DNA of 64,000 nucleotides from Ailanthus altissimus (GCA_946807835.1 OX327700.1:25952001-26016000), one strand, 5' to 3'. Shown: positions 1 to 11,438, counted from the first letter of the stretch. Notes: generated by a model from the letters alone, not told the origin. Numbers and translations: made by a program.

Positions 1-698
1 GAGAAAATGTTTGGTAGCCAGTCTTTAGCCAGGCTTACACAGTTGAGATCTCAACTCCAAACCATAAGGAAGGGAAATCTTAGCATGAACGAATATTATA
101 TGAAAGTTAAAGCTTTAGTAAATAGCCTAGCAATGGCTAGTAAACCTATTACAAATCAAGATTTAATTTATATTTGCTAGCAGGTCTTGGTCTTGAGTAT
201 GATTCTGTAGCATTGTTTGTTTCAATAAAATCTGATGTGATGTCAATAGCTGAGATTTACTCTATTCTTCATAGTCAAGAAGAAAGAATAGAGATATAGA
301 ATAGTTCATCTAATAATCATATGTCAACAAATGTGGCAAGTGAAAACTCAAAGAATAAATTTAAGGGTGGATTTAGTAATAAAACAGGATTTGGTAATGG
401 AAGAGGTTATAATGGAAGTGCCAATCAGAATACTCAAAATCCACAAGGTAATTACAAAGGCAGGGGAAGAGGAAGATAGAACTATGGTAATCAAGGTAGG
501 AACAACTCTAAGGTGATTTTTCAGATCTGTTTTAAAGCTGGACACAATGCATTTAAATGCTGGAACAAATTTGAAAAAGACTTTGAACCACAAATTCCTC
601 AAGCTCAAGTTGTAGTGGTGGCCCAAAAGCATAATCAAACTCAACCCGCAACATATATGTCTCAACCAACAACAGGAGCTAATGAGGATTTGAATTGA
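1..698 (+). pseudogene. Copia gag remnant (UBN2-type gag and zinc knuckle)
   Basis: Frame 1 opens with residues matching a Copia gag core (EKMFGSQSLARLTQLRSQL) and continues through a region like LEYDSVALFVSIKSDVMSI, then a glycine- and asparagine-rich stretch. A zinc knuckle follows near 520-560, reading FQICFKAGHNAFKCW. The expected CX2CX4HX4C pattern has lost its first cysteine, which is F here. Stops occur near 178, 298 and 478. Gag would form the virus-like particle and the knuckle would bind RNA. The N-terminus is cut by the window edge. Confidence 0.8.
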
Positions 699-701
699 AA
701 C

Positions 702-2290
702 TTGGACAGTGGAGCTACCAATCATATAACCAATAATCACAACAACTTAGCTTCAAGTAGTGAGTATAGAGGTAATGAAAACATTGTTGTTGGTAATGGA
801 AACAAATTACAGATATTGCATATTGGCAAACAGCATTTAAAAACTCATAATTCCTACAATTTAACACTGAAAAATGTCTTGCATATACCTTATATGACAA
901 AGAATCTCATAAGCATATCTAAACTTATTGATGATAATAACTTGATTGTTGAATTTACCAAAACTCTATGCCTTGTAAAGGATGCAAAGGGAATGATCTA
1001 CTCAAAGGAACATCTAGAGATTGACTATATAAGCTCTCTACCTTGTCAACTTCTGGTCATTATGTGCCTTCTGCATATCTAATTACTAAACCCTGTAAAA
1101 TACCTATGATATTCCTGTCAGCTAATTGTAAGATAAATTATTTAGATTTAGCAAGAAAATCTGATGTAATCAACCATAAGTGTTTTCTATCTTGTAAAAA
1201 ATAAAATCTTATATGAGTTGTTACATAAAAGGTATGGGCATCCTAATACTGATGTACTAGATAAGATTGTATCAGGCACTGTTATGTACAATTCAGTAAA
1301 AGGAAATAAAAATAGCTATTTTTGTTCTGAATGTCAAATGGGAAAGTACCATAAGTTGTATTTTAGAAATTTAGAAACAAAAACTATACAGCCCTTAGAA
1401 ATTATATACACAGATGTATGAGGTCCAACCCCATTACTTTTAGGAGAAAGATATAGATACTATGTTAGTTATGTGGATGACTTTTCTAGATTCACTTGGG
1501 TGTACCCTTTGCAATAAAAATCAGATGTGTTAAAAACTTTTGAACACTTTCTGAGCTATGTAGAGAGGTTACTGGATAAGAAAGTAAAAGTGGTTCAATC
1601 TGACTTTGGTGGAGAGTTTACATCAGTCATAAACTTACTAACACAAAAAGGCATACACCATAGGTTTTCATGCTCATACACATATCACCAAAATAGTAGA
1701 GTGGAAAGAAAATATAGACATTTGGTGGAGACATGTCTAGCCTTATTAGCACAAAGTAACGTGCCTTTTAAATTCTGGTAAAAAGCCTTCTCAACTGTCA
1801 TTTTTATTATAAACAAAATATCTTTAGCTGTCTTGGGATATAAGTCACTATTTCAACTCCTTTTCAAACTAAAACCAGATTACAACTTTATGAAAGTCTT
1901 TAGGTGTGCTTGTTATCTTCACTTAAGGCCATATTCAAGACATAAATTTAATTTTCATACTGAAAAAGTGTATATTCTTGGGGTATAGGTCTCAATATAA
2001 AGGATATAAGTGTCTAAGTACTAAGGGGAGAATATATGTGGCTAGGCATGTAAACTTTAATAAAGAAGACTTTTCTTTCAGTACAAATAAATCATTTGTT
2101 GATGATGATATGCCTAGAACAGATACTAAGAATCAAAATGAATGTATTTGTTCATCACACAATGTCCCAATATGTTGTCCAGAATCTTATAGACAATTTT
2201 CAATAGCTGATACAAGTCCAGATTTAAATGTTAGACACTTTGGGGGTTCATCAATTCATAACTCAAAAACCTTAGACCTATAAACACAGC
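702..2290 (+). pseudogene. Copia protease and integrase remnant
   Basis: The aspartic protease motif LDSGATNHIT begins at about 701. A GAG-pre-integrase / HHCC zinc domain lies at 1218-1421 (HKRYGHPN, then CSECQMGKYHK). The integrase core follows: DVxGPTP near 1415, VDDFSRFTWVYPL near 1475-1515, SDFGGEF near 1600, and YHQNSRVERKYRHLVE near 1685-1730. A stop replaces W near 1419 and another occurs near 1516. A degenerate C-terminal integrase region follows (1978-2283). The integrase would join element cDNA to host DNA. It is clearly dead. Confidence 0.8.
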
Positions 2291-2529
2291 CAAACACTGA
2301 ACCCTTTTCTGTTTTACAAGAACATATACAAACACCAACGCAAACTGATATAACACAAAAAGTTAACTAACCAGCTTATATAGTGCCAAATACATGTGAA
2401 ACATCTGTTATAAATATCCATCTAATGATCACAAGATCAAATAATGAAATATATAAGCCAAATATTTTGCTTGCTAACTTCACAAAAGAAGATCTCTATA
2501 CTTCATGTACTACTGCAATAGCTTTTAAA

Positions 2530-3504
2530 TAGAAATATTGGAAGAAGGTTATGGAAGATGAGTATAAAGCCTTAATCAACAATAATACATAAACCTTGGT
2601 TCCTTGCAAGAAAGAATACAAAATGGTGGAAAAAAAAAAGTGTTTAGGATAAAACTAATCCTAATGAAACTATATCTTGATATAAAGTTAGATTAGTTAC
2701 AAAAGGATATCATCAAACTCTAGGTGTGAATTTTTGTGAAACATTTAGTCCTGTGGTTAAATCAAGTACAATCAGAGTAGTTTTGAGTCTTACTATAACA
2801 AAAGGATAGGAATTGAAGCAAATTGATGGGAATAATACTTTCTTGAATGGGGATCTCACAAAAATAGTGTTCATGACACAACTTGAGGGTTTTGAAGTTA
2901 AAGGCAAGTCAGAGTATATTTTTCAACTACAAAAGGCACTATATGGCCTTAAACAGGCACCAAGGGCCTGGTATAATAAGCTTACGCATGCCTTAATCAA
3001 ATGGGATTTTACCAATGTAAAATCTGATACATCAATTTTTGTTAAGAAATGTGATGAAGTTATCCTGTTGGTGTTGGTATATGTAGATGATATTATTGTG
3101 ATAGGAAGCAACAACAAAGCAATCAAAGAAGTAATACAATAGCTCAGTAAGGATTTTGCATTGAAAGAGTTAGGAGATCTCAAATTTTTTATAGGGATAA
3201 AAGTAACCAGACTTGGATCAACCATTCATCTGTCCCAGACAAAATATGTTACTGATCTGCTAAAAATGACTAATATGGTAGAAGAAAAAAGTACTCCAAC
3301 TCCAATGAGCATAAGTTTGAAGCTAAAAAAAAAAAAGATAGTAAACCTTTCTCAGATGTTACACTCTACAGAAGTGTGATTGGAGCTTTACAATATGTAA
3401 CTTTGACAAGGCCAGAGATAACTTTTGTAATTAACAAACTAAGCCAATATCTATCATCACTAACAACTCTACATTGGCAATATTGCAAGAGGTTACTAAG
3501 ATAT
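2530..3504 (+). pseudogene. Copia reverse transcriptase remnant, first part
   Basis: RT starts near 2530 (KYWKKVMEDEYKALI). The core spans 2813-3379, with NTFLNGDL, ALYGLKQAPRAWY and the catalytic YVDDIIVIGS at about 3078-3107. A stop at 3140 separates this from the ALKELGDLKFFIGI block. The reading runs on toward RNase H ([12 protein letters not shown]) and stops abruptly at 3504, where the nested element begins. It resumes at 7391, showing that the two parts were once continuous. Confidence 0.8.
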
Positions 3505-5515
3505 TGTTAGGGTCGGTGCTTAAGTGCCATCCCTGAATGTACATAGACTTGTATATTTATACAAGTGTACATTCCCATTGTAGATCTGAAGGAGTTTAGA
3601 TCAAATCTAAAGGGTTTAGATAAGGGCTCATAGTTATCCACGCTGAAAGATATAAATGTTAAATGTTAGCACAGTTAAGTGTTAGCTGGTTATAATACTT
3701 AGCAGATCCAAGAATTGGAGCCTTGTCTGTAATGGGACATAGACCTGGAAGTATACTAGTAACTACATAGTTACAAGAGTTACAATTGGGTGCTAGAAAA
3801 TGCAAGTTGCGTAAGTATGTTCTCGAATAATTGTCCTTGATCTATTTCTGCCGATCCAGGTCTGTCGGTGGATACTTTTATATAGATCAGTATATGTCGT
3901 ACCTATAGGGTATAGTTAGTCGTTCTTAGTAGACCATAAGCTTGAAGCTCGTATTGACATATGGGTATCCAGTTAGGACTGGATATAGGACAAACTCACG
4001 AGGGCCTCCGATAGACATCCTATATAAGCCGTCAACGGAAGGTCCTATCCAGTTGAGTAGTATATGTGGTCCTTTGACCTGAGTGCAACGGTGGGCTTGT
4101 AAGTGATCCACCATACTTTGGTTCCACGCATGTCACAGACCTTTCATGGTGTGACCGCTGGGTGTCGCTGGGTATGGTCCGATACTTATGGAGTTTGGTG
4201 CGTACAGATACGGGATCCGTTAGCTCTTATAGGGAGTTTGATATCTAGATGCTTCAAGACTCTATCTCAGAAAATCTTGTGGCCATAAGTACCAATCCCA
4301 AGAAAGAGTTCCGTCAAGATAGAACAATATGGCAAAAGAGTTTGCGCATATTGTTCAGTGAGATATAAGTCTGGAGATAAGATATGGATGAGCACTAGGG
4401 GATTTGACGGTGATAATCTATATCCTCGCACATCCTGGATATCATGACGGAAGAACTATACGTATACGTTGTAACCTCAGCTCATATGGTTCAACGTGCT
4501 GATTTGTATATCCGTGACATGTGCGTGGGGCATTGCTCACGAACTCATGGAATAGTTTCATTTGACGAATCAGGTATAGAACCTAGGGAGTCCCGTGATA
4601 TAGAGTGTACTCGTTGTGCACTGGGGCAGCATGTCAAATTAAATTGTTTAATCCAGCAATATTTAACATTACCACGGGAATGCGTACGTATTTATATTTA
4701 AGTGTTAAATATAACAATTAGTCAATAATTGTTGTTTACTAATTACATAATGACACGTAGCGTATTGTGGACCTTCAGTTGAGTTTATCAAAGTGTGGAA
4801 TTTGGTGGGACCCACTAGGGAGTGAATTATTCATGAAAGGCAAAATGGTCATTTCTCAGTTTGATTATTTAATAATTAAATAATTAAAATATCTTTCTTT
4901 TTATATTATATATATTATTATATATTATATTATTATTTATATTATACAATATATTATATTATATATTATTATTATATTATATTATATTTTATATATATAT
5001 AAAGAAAAAGAAAGAGAGAAAGAGATTGAATTTGGCCAAACGGCTGAGGGAGAGAAAGAAAAGAAATGGAGAGAAAGGAAATGAAGAAGAGAAGAAGAAG
5101 AAAAAAAAAATGTGGAGAGGAAAAATGAAATTGTTTTATTTTTCTCTATCTTTATAATTTGAGCAATTATGAATTGTTTTCGATATACATTTCTTATCCT
5201 TTTGGAGAAAAAGATGTAAATTCACTCCCGGCCATTTTGGGGATTAAGAGTTAATCCCAGACTGAATATGGAACTGCTGTTCTAGCTCACCAAGCCCACC
5301 GAGTTTGTGACTAGAACTTCACGCGAGTTGGTCTCCATGCGGACTCCAAAAAAAACACGTGTATAACGTTACACGTTTGGTGAGTTCTCTAACCTTATTA
5401 ATATGTTAATGTGATTAATATATTGAATTTATTGAAAAATTTATACATTTTCACTACGTTAGGCAATAGACACAATTGCAAATGCATACACCCACGTGCC
5501 TTAGATCCGCCAACA
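3505..5515 (+). repeat. Putative 5' LTR of the nested insertion
   Basis: It is bounded by TGTTAG and CCAACA, abuts the GATAT duplication on the left, and is followed five bases later by a tRNA-Met-type primer site. It includes an AT microsatellite at about 4895-5003 and a GA-rich tract at about 5005-5115. The small open frames inside are not recognisable proteins. The call rests on ends and position, since a second LTR copy was not found. Confidence 0.5.
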
Positions 5516-5520
5516 AAAAT

Positions 5521-5533
5521 TGGTATCAGAGCC
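5521..5533 (+). other. Primer binding site (tRNA-Met type)
   Basis: TGGTATCAGAGCC starts five bases after the putative LTR end. It is the usual plant retroelement complement to the 3' end of initiator tRNA-Met. Confidence 0.65.
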
Positions 5534-5639
5534 ATTTAGGCTGTATATGGGTGTAATTTGAGTGGATGGTTGTAAAAGACCCGGTAAAAGTGGCATGTTT
5601 CAAGTGTTGAAATGTGTATGCCATATGGGGGTTCACGGG

Positions 5640-5990
5640 GCGCTGCCGCTCTCTTTCTGAGTTATAGTTATTCCAGCTTCTTCATGATTTCGTGCCACGG
5701 TGAACAAACAAAACAAAAAAAGAAGGCCGTCTCGGCGGAAGGAGAAGGTGATTTTCCTCATTTTTCCCAATAAGTCGACGGCCTTACACCATTGGGATAC
5801 TTCAAATAAACTAAAGTACATATAGGATAGACCGGTGCTAAAACCTTTTCTCAAGATATCTTCCAAACTGTTGGGGTCGTTGCGGGGCCTCAAATAATTA
5901 TTCTCCCGGTGTGAAAGCAGTTGGTTTCGTAGTTTTAGAATTCTCAGGCCGAATAGAGAATGAAATGTAGAAATAGGGGAAGGGTTCCAA
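5640..5990 (-). pseudogene. atp8: Mitochondrial atp8 (orfB) fragment inside the nested element (NUMT)
   Basis: The minus strand from about 5950 down to 5760 reads [14 protein letters not shown], then [38 protein letters not shown] and RKIT. I recognise this as the middle of plant mitochondrial ATP synthase subunit 8 (orfB), from memory of the family. The hydrophobic N-terminus is absent or unrecognisable, and after RKIT the sequence departs from the usual protein and ends at a stop near 5633. Whether the flanking 100 or so bases are also mitochondrial, for example from a chimeric mitochondrial ORF, cannot be settled by eye. It is antisense to the host LTR element and has no sign of expression. 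Confidence 0.7.
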
Positions 5991-6009
5991 ACCTTTTTTT
6001 TTAAGGGCT

Positions 6010-6420
6010 GCTCGCCCTACCGAAGTAGAGGCTGGCGCTATAGCAATGGGATTTGTCGGCCCAGCGCTACAGCGTGGAAGGCCTAGCGCCTCGGTGCTGG
6101 TATTTCTTTTTCCCAGCGCTGGGGCGATGGCGATCTAGCGCTGAAGCGCTGGCGAGCCTGAGCCAGGGCACAAGTTTCTAGAATTTGCGGTCCAGCAGTA
6201 AAGCGTCACTGCCCCAGCGCTGGAGGTTTGACCTCGCAGTGCTGACGTGGTGAGACGTGAGCGCCGCAGCGCCGGAGGTATGACCTCCCAGTGCTGCAGC
6301 ACTGAGAAGTAGGCGCCGCAGCACTAGAGAGGGTTGCAGCAACGTGAGATGGGCTGAGGCGCTGGGATTTATCGGCCCAGCGCTTCAACGATCATAGCTC
6401 GGAACGGCAGCGGTGCACTG
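6010..6420. repeat. GC-rich block of degenerate CAGCGCTG-type repeats
   Basis: Many overlapping variants of CCAGCGCTG, TAGCGCTG and CAGCACTG recur over about 400 bases, in a locally GC-rich island within AT-rich DNA. The motif is largely self-complementary, so the block could fold. Short open frames here are by-products of composition. Confidence 0.6.
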
Positions 6421-6514
6421 TTCATTTAAACAGTAGCATATGAACAGTTAAAATACTGTTCACTACTACAGTAATTTTGGAACAGTGTTTCAAGAATAAT
6501 TTTGCATATGTAGA

Positions 6515-6611
6515 TTTATGAGATGTAGTGATAAAAATTATCAGTCTACATTATAAATCAGGGTTTATAAGATGCAGTGATAAAGTTTTATCAGTTTGCA
6601 TTATAAATCAG
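6515..6611. repeat. Tandem duplication of about 49 bp
   Basis: Two adjacent copies (6515-6563 and 6564-6611) share the frame TTTAT-AGATG-AGTGATAAA, then TTATCAGT and CATTATAAATCAG, with several substitutions. Confidence 0.7.
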
Positions 6612-6836
6612 AATTAATTTTTCTGTGCTGGTAACCACAATGGGAGCCCTACTGGTGAGGGTTAGTTGTGCTTGCATAGAGAAATTAATTAAATTGAGAA
6701 TCACCATTCCTAAGAATATGGAGACCATAGATACAAAAATCTCTCTTAATCAGGTTGAAGAATATTATATTATGAAATAATATTTTATTCGGATCCGTCT
6801 TGTCAATACGGTGTTAGACGAGTCATATTGGCCTTG

Positions 6837-7134
6837 TCCCAATATTGCTATAGCGTGTGGGGCTTGGTCAGTTGGGCTTGAACTATGCCGGTTAAACATG
6901 AGATAAGGCAAATATATGCCAAAGTATTGCCCAATATTGCTACAGTGTGAGGGTAGTATTGGTAGCATATATTTGATCATTGACAAGTTAATCTGGAATA
7001 CATTTATCCAATATTATTACAACGTGAGGATAAGGTGTATTTAGGATCAAAGGGTAAGAGTTCCATAAGATGCAATTGACAAGTGTTGTCTACCTGTTGG
7101 GTTTACAAAGGCCAATATTGCTACAGCGTGAGGC
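6837..7134 (+). repeat. Four spaced copies of a CCAATATTGCTACAGCGTGAGG motif
   Basis: Related words of about 24 bases begin at 6837, 6930, 7007 and 7111. All contain CCAATATT-CTA-AG-GTG or a close variant, separated by unrelated sequence at 77-104 base spacing. The motif echoes the CTACAGCGTG words in the GC-rich block upstream. Confidence 0.65.
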
Positions 7135-7390
7135 CCGAGTCGATTTCAATAGGATCTACTTCCCGCTGTATAGTTTAAAAAGTTTAAACTATCATTTTTC
7201 ATTTGAGAGATTACCAGGATTATGTAAAGCAGTGGGAGGGCGTTTTAAATCAAAAAAATGTATACCCATGATTTAAAATGTTCTATTAATGATTTAATAA
7301 ATATTCCACTTACTTCTCCCGTAAATTTGGCATGTCAAGAATAATGGCCACTACGAACCAGTTGGTGTGCATAATTGATACAGTCCAACA

Positions 7391-7927
7391 GATATTTTCA
7401 AAGAACTAAAAGTAATGGACTAATATTCAAATCAAGAACATCATTGAATCTAATAACTTTCGCAGATACTGATTGAGCTTATGACACAGATGATAAAAAA
7501 TCATATAGTGGATACTACATTTTCTTTGCTAGAAATTTAGTGTCTTGAAGTTCTAAGAAGCAAAGGGTAGTGTCCAAGTCAAGTACTGAGTCAAAATATA
7601 GGTCTTTGGCACAAGTGACAACAGAACTTAGATTCAATCTCTCTTCACAGAGATATACATTTAGCAGACAACAACACCAATAATTTAGTGTGACAATCAG
7701 GGAGCTGCTGCACTTGCAACTAATCTTGTTTATCATAGTAGAACTAAGCATATAGAAGTGGATATCCACTTTGTACGTGATAAAGTCCCAATAAGGAGTT
7801 GACTATCAAATATATTCCATCAGCCTCACAAATAGCAGATATTTACAAAAGCTCTACCAATTACTTAGTTTAACTTTCTGGCTAACAAGCTCAATGTCAC
7901 TGATCGACATTTGAGCTTGAAGGAGGA
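7391..7927 (+). pseudogene. Copia RNase H remnant, second part, and polypurine tract
   Basis: After the GATAT repeat the frame resumes as RYFQRTKSNGLIFKSRTSL, then FADTD near 7460, and SSTESKYRSLAQVTTEL near 7575-7630. This is the Copia RNase H block with its STE-E-Y signature. [19 protein letters not shown] follows at about 7733-7785 and the C-terminal LANKLNV-DRHLSLKED near 7885. Stops occur at several tryptophan or glutamine positions. A purine run, GAAGGAGGA, at 7919-7927 is the likely polypurine tract. Confidence 0.8.
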
Positions 7928-8290
7928 TGAAAATAGTGAAAGATGAATCAGTCCTGCGAAGTCAAGAATGCCAACTCAGTAGCTCAAAGCCATATCAGCA
8001 AAATTAGTTACAAATTTGTTATAACAAACTCTATTTCCTGCAAAAGCAATTATCTTAATATTTTTCTTTAATCTTATTTTCTTGTAAGTATAAATAGTGA
8101 AGAGTTTTAAATATAATTCATAAGAGAGTGTATTTTAATAAAATTCACAGTTCTTACTTTCTCTAATTTTCTCTCAATAAATCTGTTTGGCTAACTTTTC
8201 TTGGAAAGCATAAACATACTTCCAGATTTCTCATAAACAAAATCAGATCTAAACAATCAGGTTTTGTTTCTATAAACAATTATTACATCA
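7928..8290 (+). repeat. 3' LTR of the decayed Copia element
   Basis: It starts with TGAAAATAGTG directly after the polypurine tract. It has a TATA-like stretch (GTATAAATAGTG near 8088) and a pyrimidine- and AT-rich tail. The 5' partner lies outside the window, so the end near TTACATCA (about 8290) is approximate. Confidence 0.6.
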
Positions 8291-8299
8291 AAATAGCTA

Positions 8300-10492
8300 A
8301 CTTCTAACCTTAAACATTTTTCTAACGAATAGTCAATTAAAAATCAAGTATTGTAGACAAAGGCCAAAAGGAACAACAACAAAAAATGTTCTCTTATGAT
8401 ATTTTTAATTGATAAAAGCATCCGATTTCCATTCATTTTCTTATATTTTCTCATGAACTAAACGATCATCATAAATAAGAAAATAACAAAAGAATATATA
8501 AATTGAAGGGACTAGACTGGAATTTTCTAACACGAGTAGTTTGTCAATTTCAGATTCAATAGTGGAGTAAAAGTGAAGGCGTCATCACCATGGGCGTTGA
8601 GGTCGCTATTTCTCGATATCATACTTTTCGTATTTCTTGCAAATATCGTCGACTCTGAACAAAATATCTATGACGCTTATCTTCACTTTTCGCCAAGCAG
8701 CTGACAAAAGAAATGAGAGACAGAAAGAGAAAAAGAACTCGATCTCTTTCTCTTTCTCTTTCTCTAATTTTTGCCATTTTTATTGTTGGGAGCCGAAACG
8801 AGTCGTTGAGCATAGAAATCGTTTAACGAAAGGAAGATATTAAGGAGATAACAACGTAGATTATATTACCGATATTTATTTTGGCGGGATCAGCGCCTTA
8901 GGCTCCATCTCTTCCCCAAAAAAAAAGTTTGGACTCGTAAGGTGGTAAAGCAAGTGGCCGGTCAACCCTATAATTTTTTAAAGATTAGTATTATATTTAT
9001 AGTTATGATATAAAATTTATATCTTAACTGTTGTATTATTAATTAGTGACTATTATTTATCGAGTAGTTATTAATTTTTTAATTTTTAATTTTTAATATA
9101 ATAGTTATACAATATTAATCAACAATAATACATACATATTAATTGGAATATATAATTTGTGCCTTAATTATTTAAGTATAGCATTACTTTAAGTAATGCT
9201 ATCCTTACATAGTTTGATAGTACTCGACCTAAGTCCTCCCTCGAACTCGAGGCAAATTTTGTAAAAATATGATATTATCATATTTCAAACTCATTAAAGA
9301 CTTTACGTGCCTTAACAAACAATACATATATGTATACGAAAATACAAAATATGATGACTCATGTAGTATATGTATCATGACTCTGACCATAAAATGTAAA
9401 AATATATCACATTATATGAATTCTTGTGACAATTTGAGAAAAATAAAAAAGAGGTGAGTTTATAACTTAGTTAATTGATAAAATTTTTAAATTATTATAT
9501 ATTTGTATATATACTATTTATAATGATTTTTTAATAATAATATAAAAATAAATAATATTGCATACATTATATATGTACAAATTTTTATTATAAAGTAATC
9601 GTAAAATTATGTATTATAAAATAAAACTTGTATTGAAAATATAAAACTATCATAAAATCTGTGTTAAAACTGAATACACGTAACATAATGTTGGATATAA
9701 TGCATACTGAAAATTACATCAAATATAATTTGTACCAAAAAAAAATTGGCCCCACCTAATGACATAACTCACATAGACAAAACAAGGGATTTGGTCTCAA
9801 GTAGGGGATCTATTTCACCTGTCAAAATTACTTTTTACTCCAACAGAGCAAATTAAAATGGTGTCATGCATGCATAGAATAAACTAAACTAAAGAGAATG
9901 ATAAGTATGTAGTGGTTAAAAAGCTATTATTATATACCATCATGGAACATAATTATTCTAAATATAATATGATCATAAACTTGCTATAATAAATTCTAAG
10001 ACTATTTCTAAATACAATTAATTTAACACTAACATTAATTTATCTAAAATAAATGTGGAAACATTTAATTAAATCATAAAATAGTAGTAATAAAATAAAT
10101 TCTATATATAAATCATGAGGTGTAAAATATATATAATTAGAACTTATCTATATTATAAATATTCTAATTTCTTAATGTTACTCGCTAAATTATTTGATAT
10201 AAATCTAACTACCTAAAAATATTTCTTATACTTTTTTCTTTTATTTCCTTTTTATTCATTTTCAGACAAGAGGTGCATTTGTTATTTTCATTATACTTCG
10301 GGGGTCTATCGGTTATTTTTTTAAAACCCCTATGGTTTCAAAAAAAAAAATACCAAAACCCCCTTGTTAATGTTACCCATTTTCAAAACTCTAAAAAAAA
10401 GACCAAACCTATTTTTATTTTTACACAAAGAATTAAAAAATAGATATAATAATCTCTAAAATAAAAAAAGTGTCAACTAAACCACTTAACTA
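8300..10492. other. Intergenic AT-rich stretch, no gene seen
   Basis: No convincing coding region. A CT/GA-rich microsatellite lies at about 8703-8765. Around 8590-8655 a short frame (ATG at 8590) breaks after about 22 codons and is not recognisable; it might be the edge of a lost gene or a 5' leader. An AT-rich miniature-element-like block lies at 8975-9205. Confidence 0.5.
8975..9205. mobile_element. AT-rich MITE-like block
   Basis: Its left end (AAAGATTAGTATTATA, followed by AAAATTTATATCTT) and the reverse complement of its right end (AAAGTAATGCTATACTT, then AATTATATATTCC) resemble each other imperfectly. Similar AT-rich blocks sit at about 45560-45770 and 61640-61850. Low complexity makes this tentative. 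Confidence 0.35.
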
Positions 10493-10955
10493 TAAGGCTA
10501 GGCACAATTTGACTGAATCGCCCAAACTAATTGAACAAAATAAAAAAAAACATTGGTTGGGTTTAGGTTGGTTTGGGCATTGGCTTGCCTTCTGTTATAA
10601 TAATAGTTGAACCAATCAATTCAATCGATTTTTGATTCGATTTAATTCGAACAAAACTAAAATTGAACTGCCCTTATAAAAATTAAAAAAATAATAATAA
10701 AAGATCAAAAACAATATTTTTTTGAAGCCAAAACAGTGCATTTTGAATTGCCCTCCCATTGGTATGGCTAATTTTAACTTCCCTCCTTTCGCTCTTCCCC
10801 CCAAAATTGCTTTGATTTCTGTTCCTAACTCTGTAATTCTGTTCTACCACTAAACTCTGATTGTCCATTGTCTATGGTCCACCATTGTCGAACCAAAGCC
10901 ACCTACTATTATCCCATTCTAAATGAAACCCATTTGAGTTGACACTATTGCCTTG

Positions 10956-11436
10956 TGTCACACCTTAAGTGTTCTCAAGCATTTTTTCGAACACTTGGTG
11001 CACAACAAAGCCTCTTAGAGGCCTTAAGGGCTGCTAGAATGGATCGAGGACTGGAGCTTCTAGAAGACTCACTGATATGGGTGAAGAACTGAGTCAAGCC
11101 CGTGACTTATTAGAGTTGTTAACCCCAATTAGGAAAAGAATATTCCATAGAATATGTGATGGCATCTAAGAATATTTTAGAGCATATTATTCCATCTTGT
11201 ATGTATACTGTTAGATCATTTAGATTTCAGCCGTCGATTGTATAAGGCTACTAGTATATAAAGGAGAGACCATCACTTGTATAAATCATCTCATAGCTTG
11301 TGTTTCTCTTCAGCAATATAGAAAGCATTCTTTCAAACAGTTGGTGTACGTGTTTCTTCTTTTCTTTATGTTATTTTCTCAGTTGCTTAGCACGCAACGC
11401 GTCTAAGGCCACACGATTCTCGAAAGGTCCATGACA
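10956..11436 (+). repeat. 5' LTR of the Gypsy derivative
   Basis: It has TGTCA...TGACA ends. A TATA-like ACTAGTATATAAAGG lies near 11250-11264, a reasonable promoter position. The sequence aligns along its whole length with the copy at 13986-14464, with scattered differences. Confidence 0.85.
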
Positions 11437-11438
11437 TT

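Larger units (their letters stand above)
3505..7390 (+). mobile_element. Nested insertion in Copia RNase H, LTR-element-like, with GATAT target duplication
   Basis: GATAT occurs immediately before (3500-3504) and immediately after (7391-7395) this block, and the Copia RNase H frame rejoins across it. The insert starts TGTTAG and ends CCAACA, as LTR elements do. A primer site lies at 5521, after an internal CCAACA at 5511-5515, so 3505-5515 looks like a 5' LTR of about 2.0 kb. I cannot find a matching intact 3' LTR; the last 100 bases share only short words with the 5' LTR end (CACTACG, CCAACA). No gag or pol is visible. It is probably a non-autonomous or rearranged element. Confidence 0.6.
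1..8290 (+). mobile_element. Decayed Ty1/Copia retrotransposon (Ale/Retrofit-like), 5' truncated by window edge
   Basis: On the + strand the order is gag, protease, integrase, reverse transcriptase, RNase H, polypurine tract and 3' LTR, which is the Copia order. It enters from the left edge inside gag, so the 5' LTR lies outside the window. Many in-frame stops and frameshifts break every domain, so it cannot code for active protein. The RNase H region is interrupted at 3504 and resumes at 7391 after a nested insertion. The RT wording (YVDDIIVIGS, then ALKELGDLKFFIGI) resembles the Ale/Retrofit lineage; that lineage call is by eye. The right end is approximate because the LTR terminus is not sharply defined. 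Confidence 0.85.

Noticed and set aside
4444..4701. Open frame of 85 codons in the putative LTR
   Set aside because: No recognisable domain. It lies inside a noncoding LTR-like region and is probably chance.
3505..7390. Whole block as a single 3.9 kb solo LTR
   Set aside because: A tRNA-Met primer site directly after an internal CCAACA indicates an LTR boundary inside the block.
8590..8660. Possible first exon starting at ATG 8590
   Set aside because: Only about 22 codons, with no family match and no downstream exon visible.
10585..10868. Host gene fragment on the minus strand before the Gypsy element
   Set aside because: The overlapping short frames have no domain and sit in hAT-like subterminal repeat sequence.
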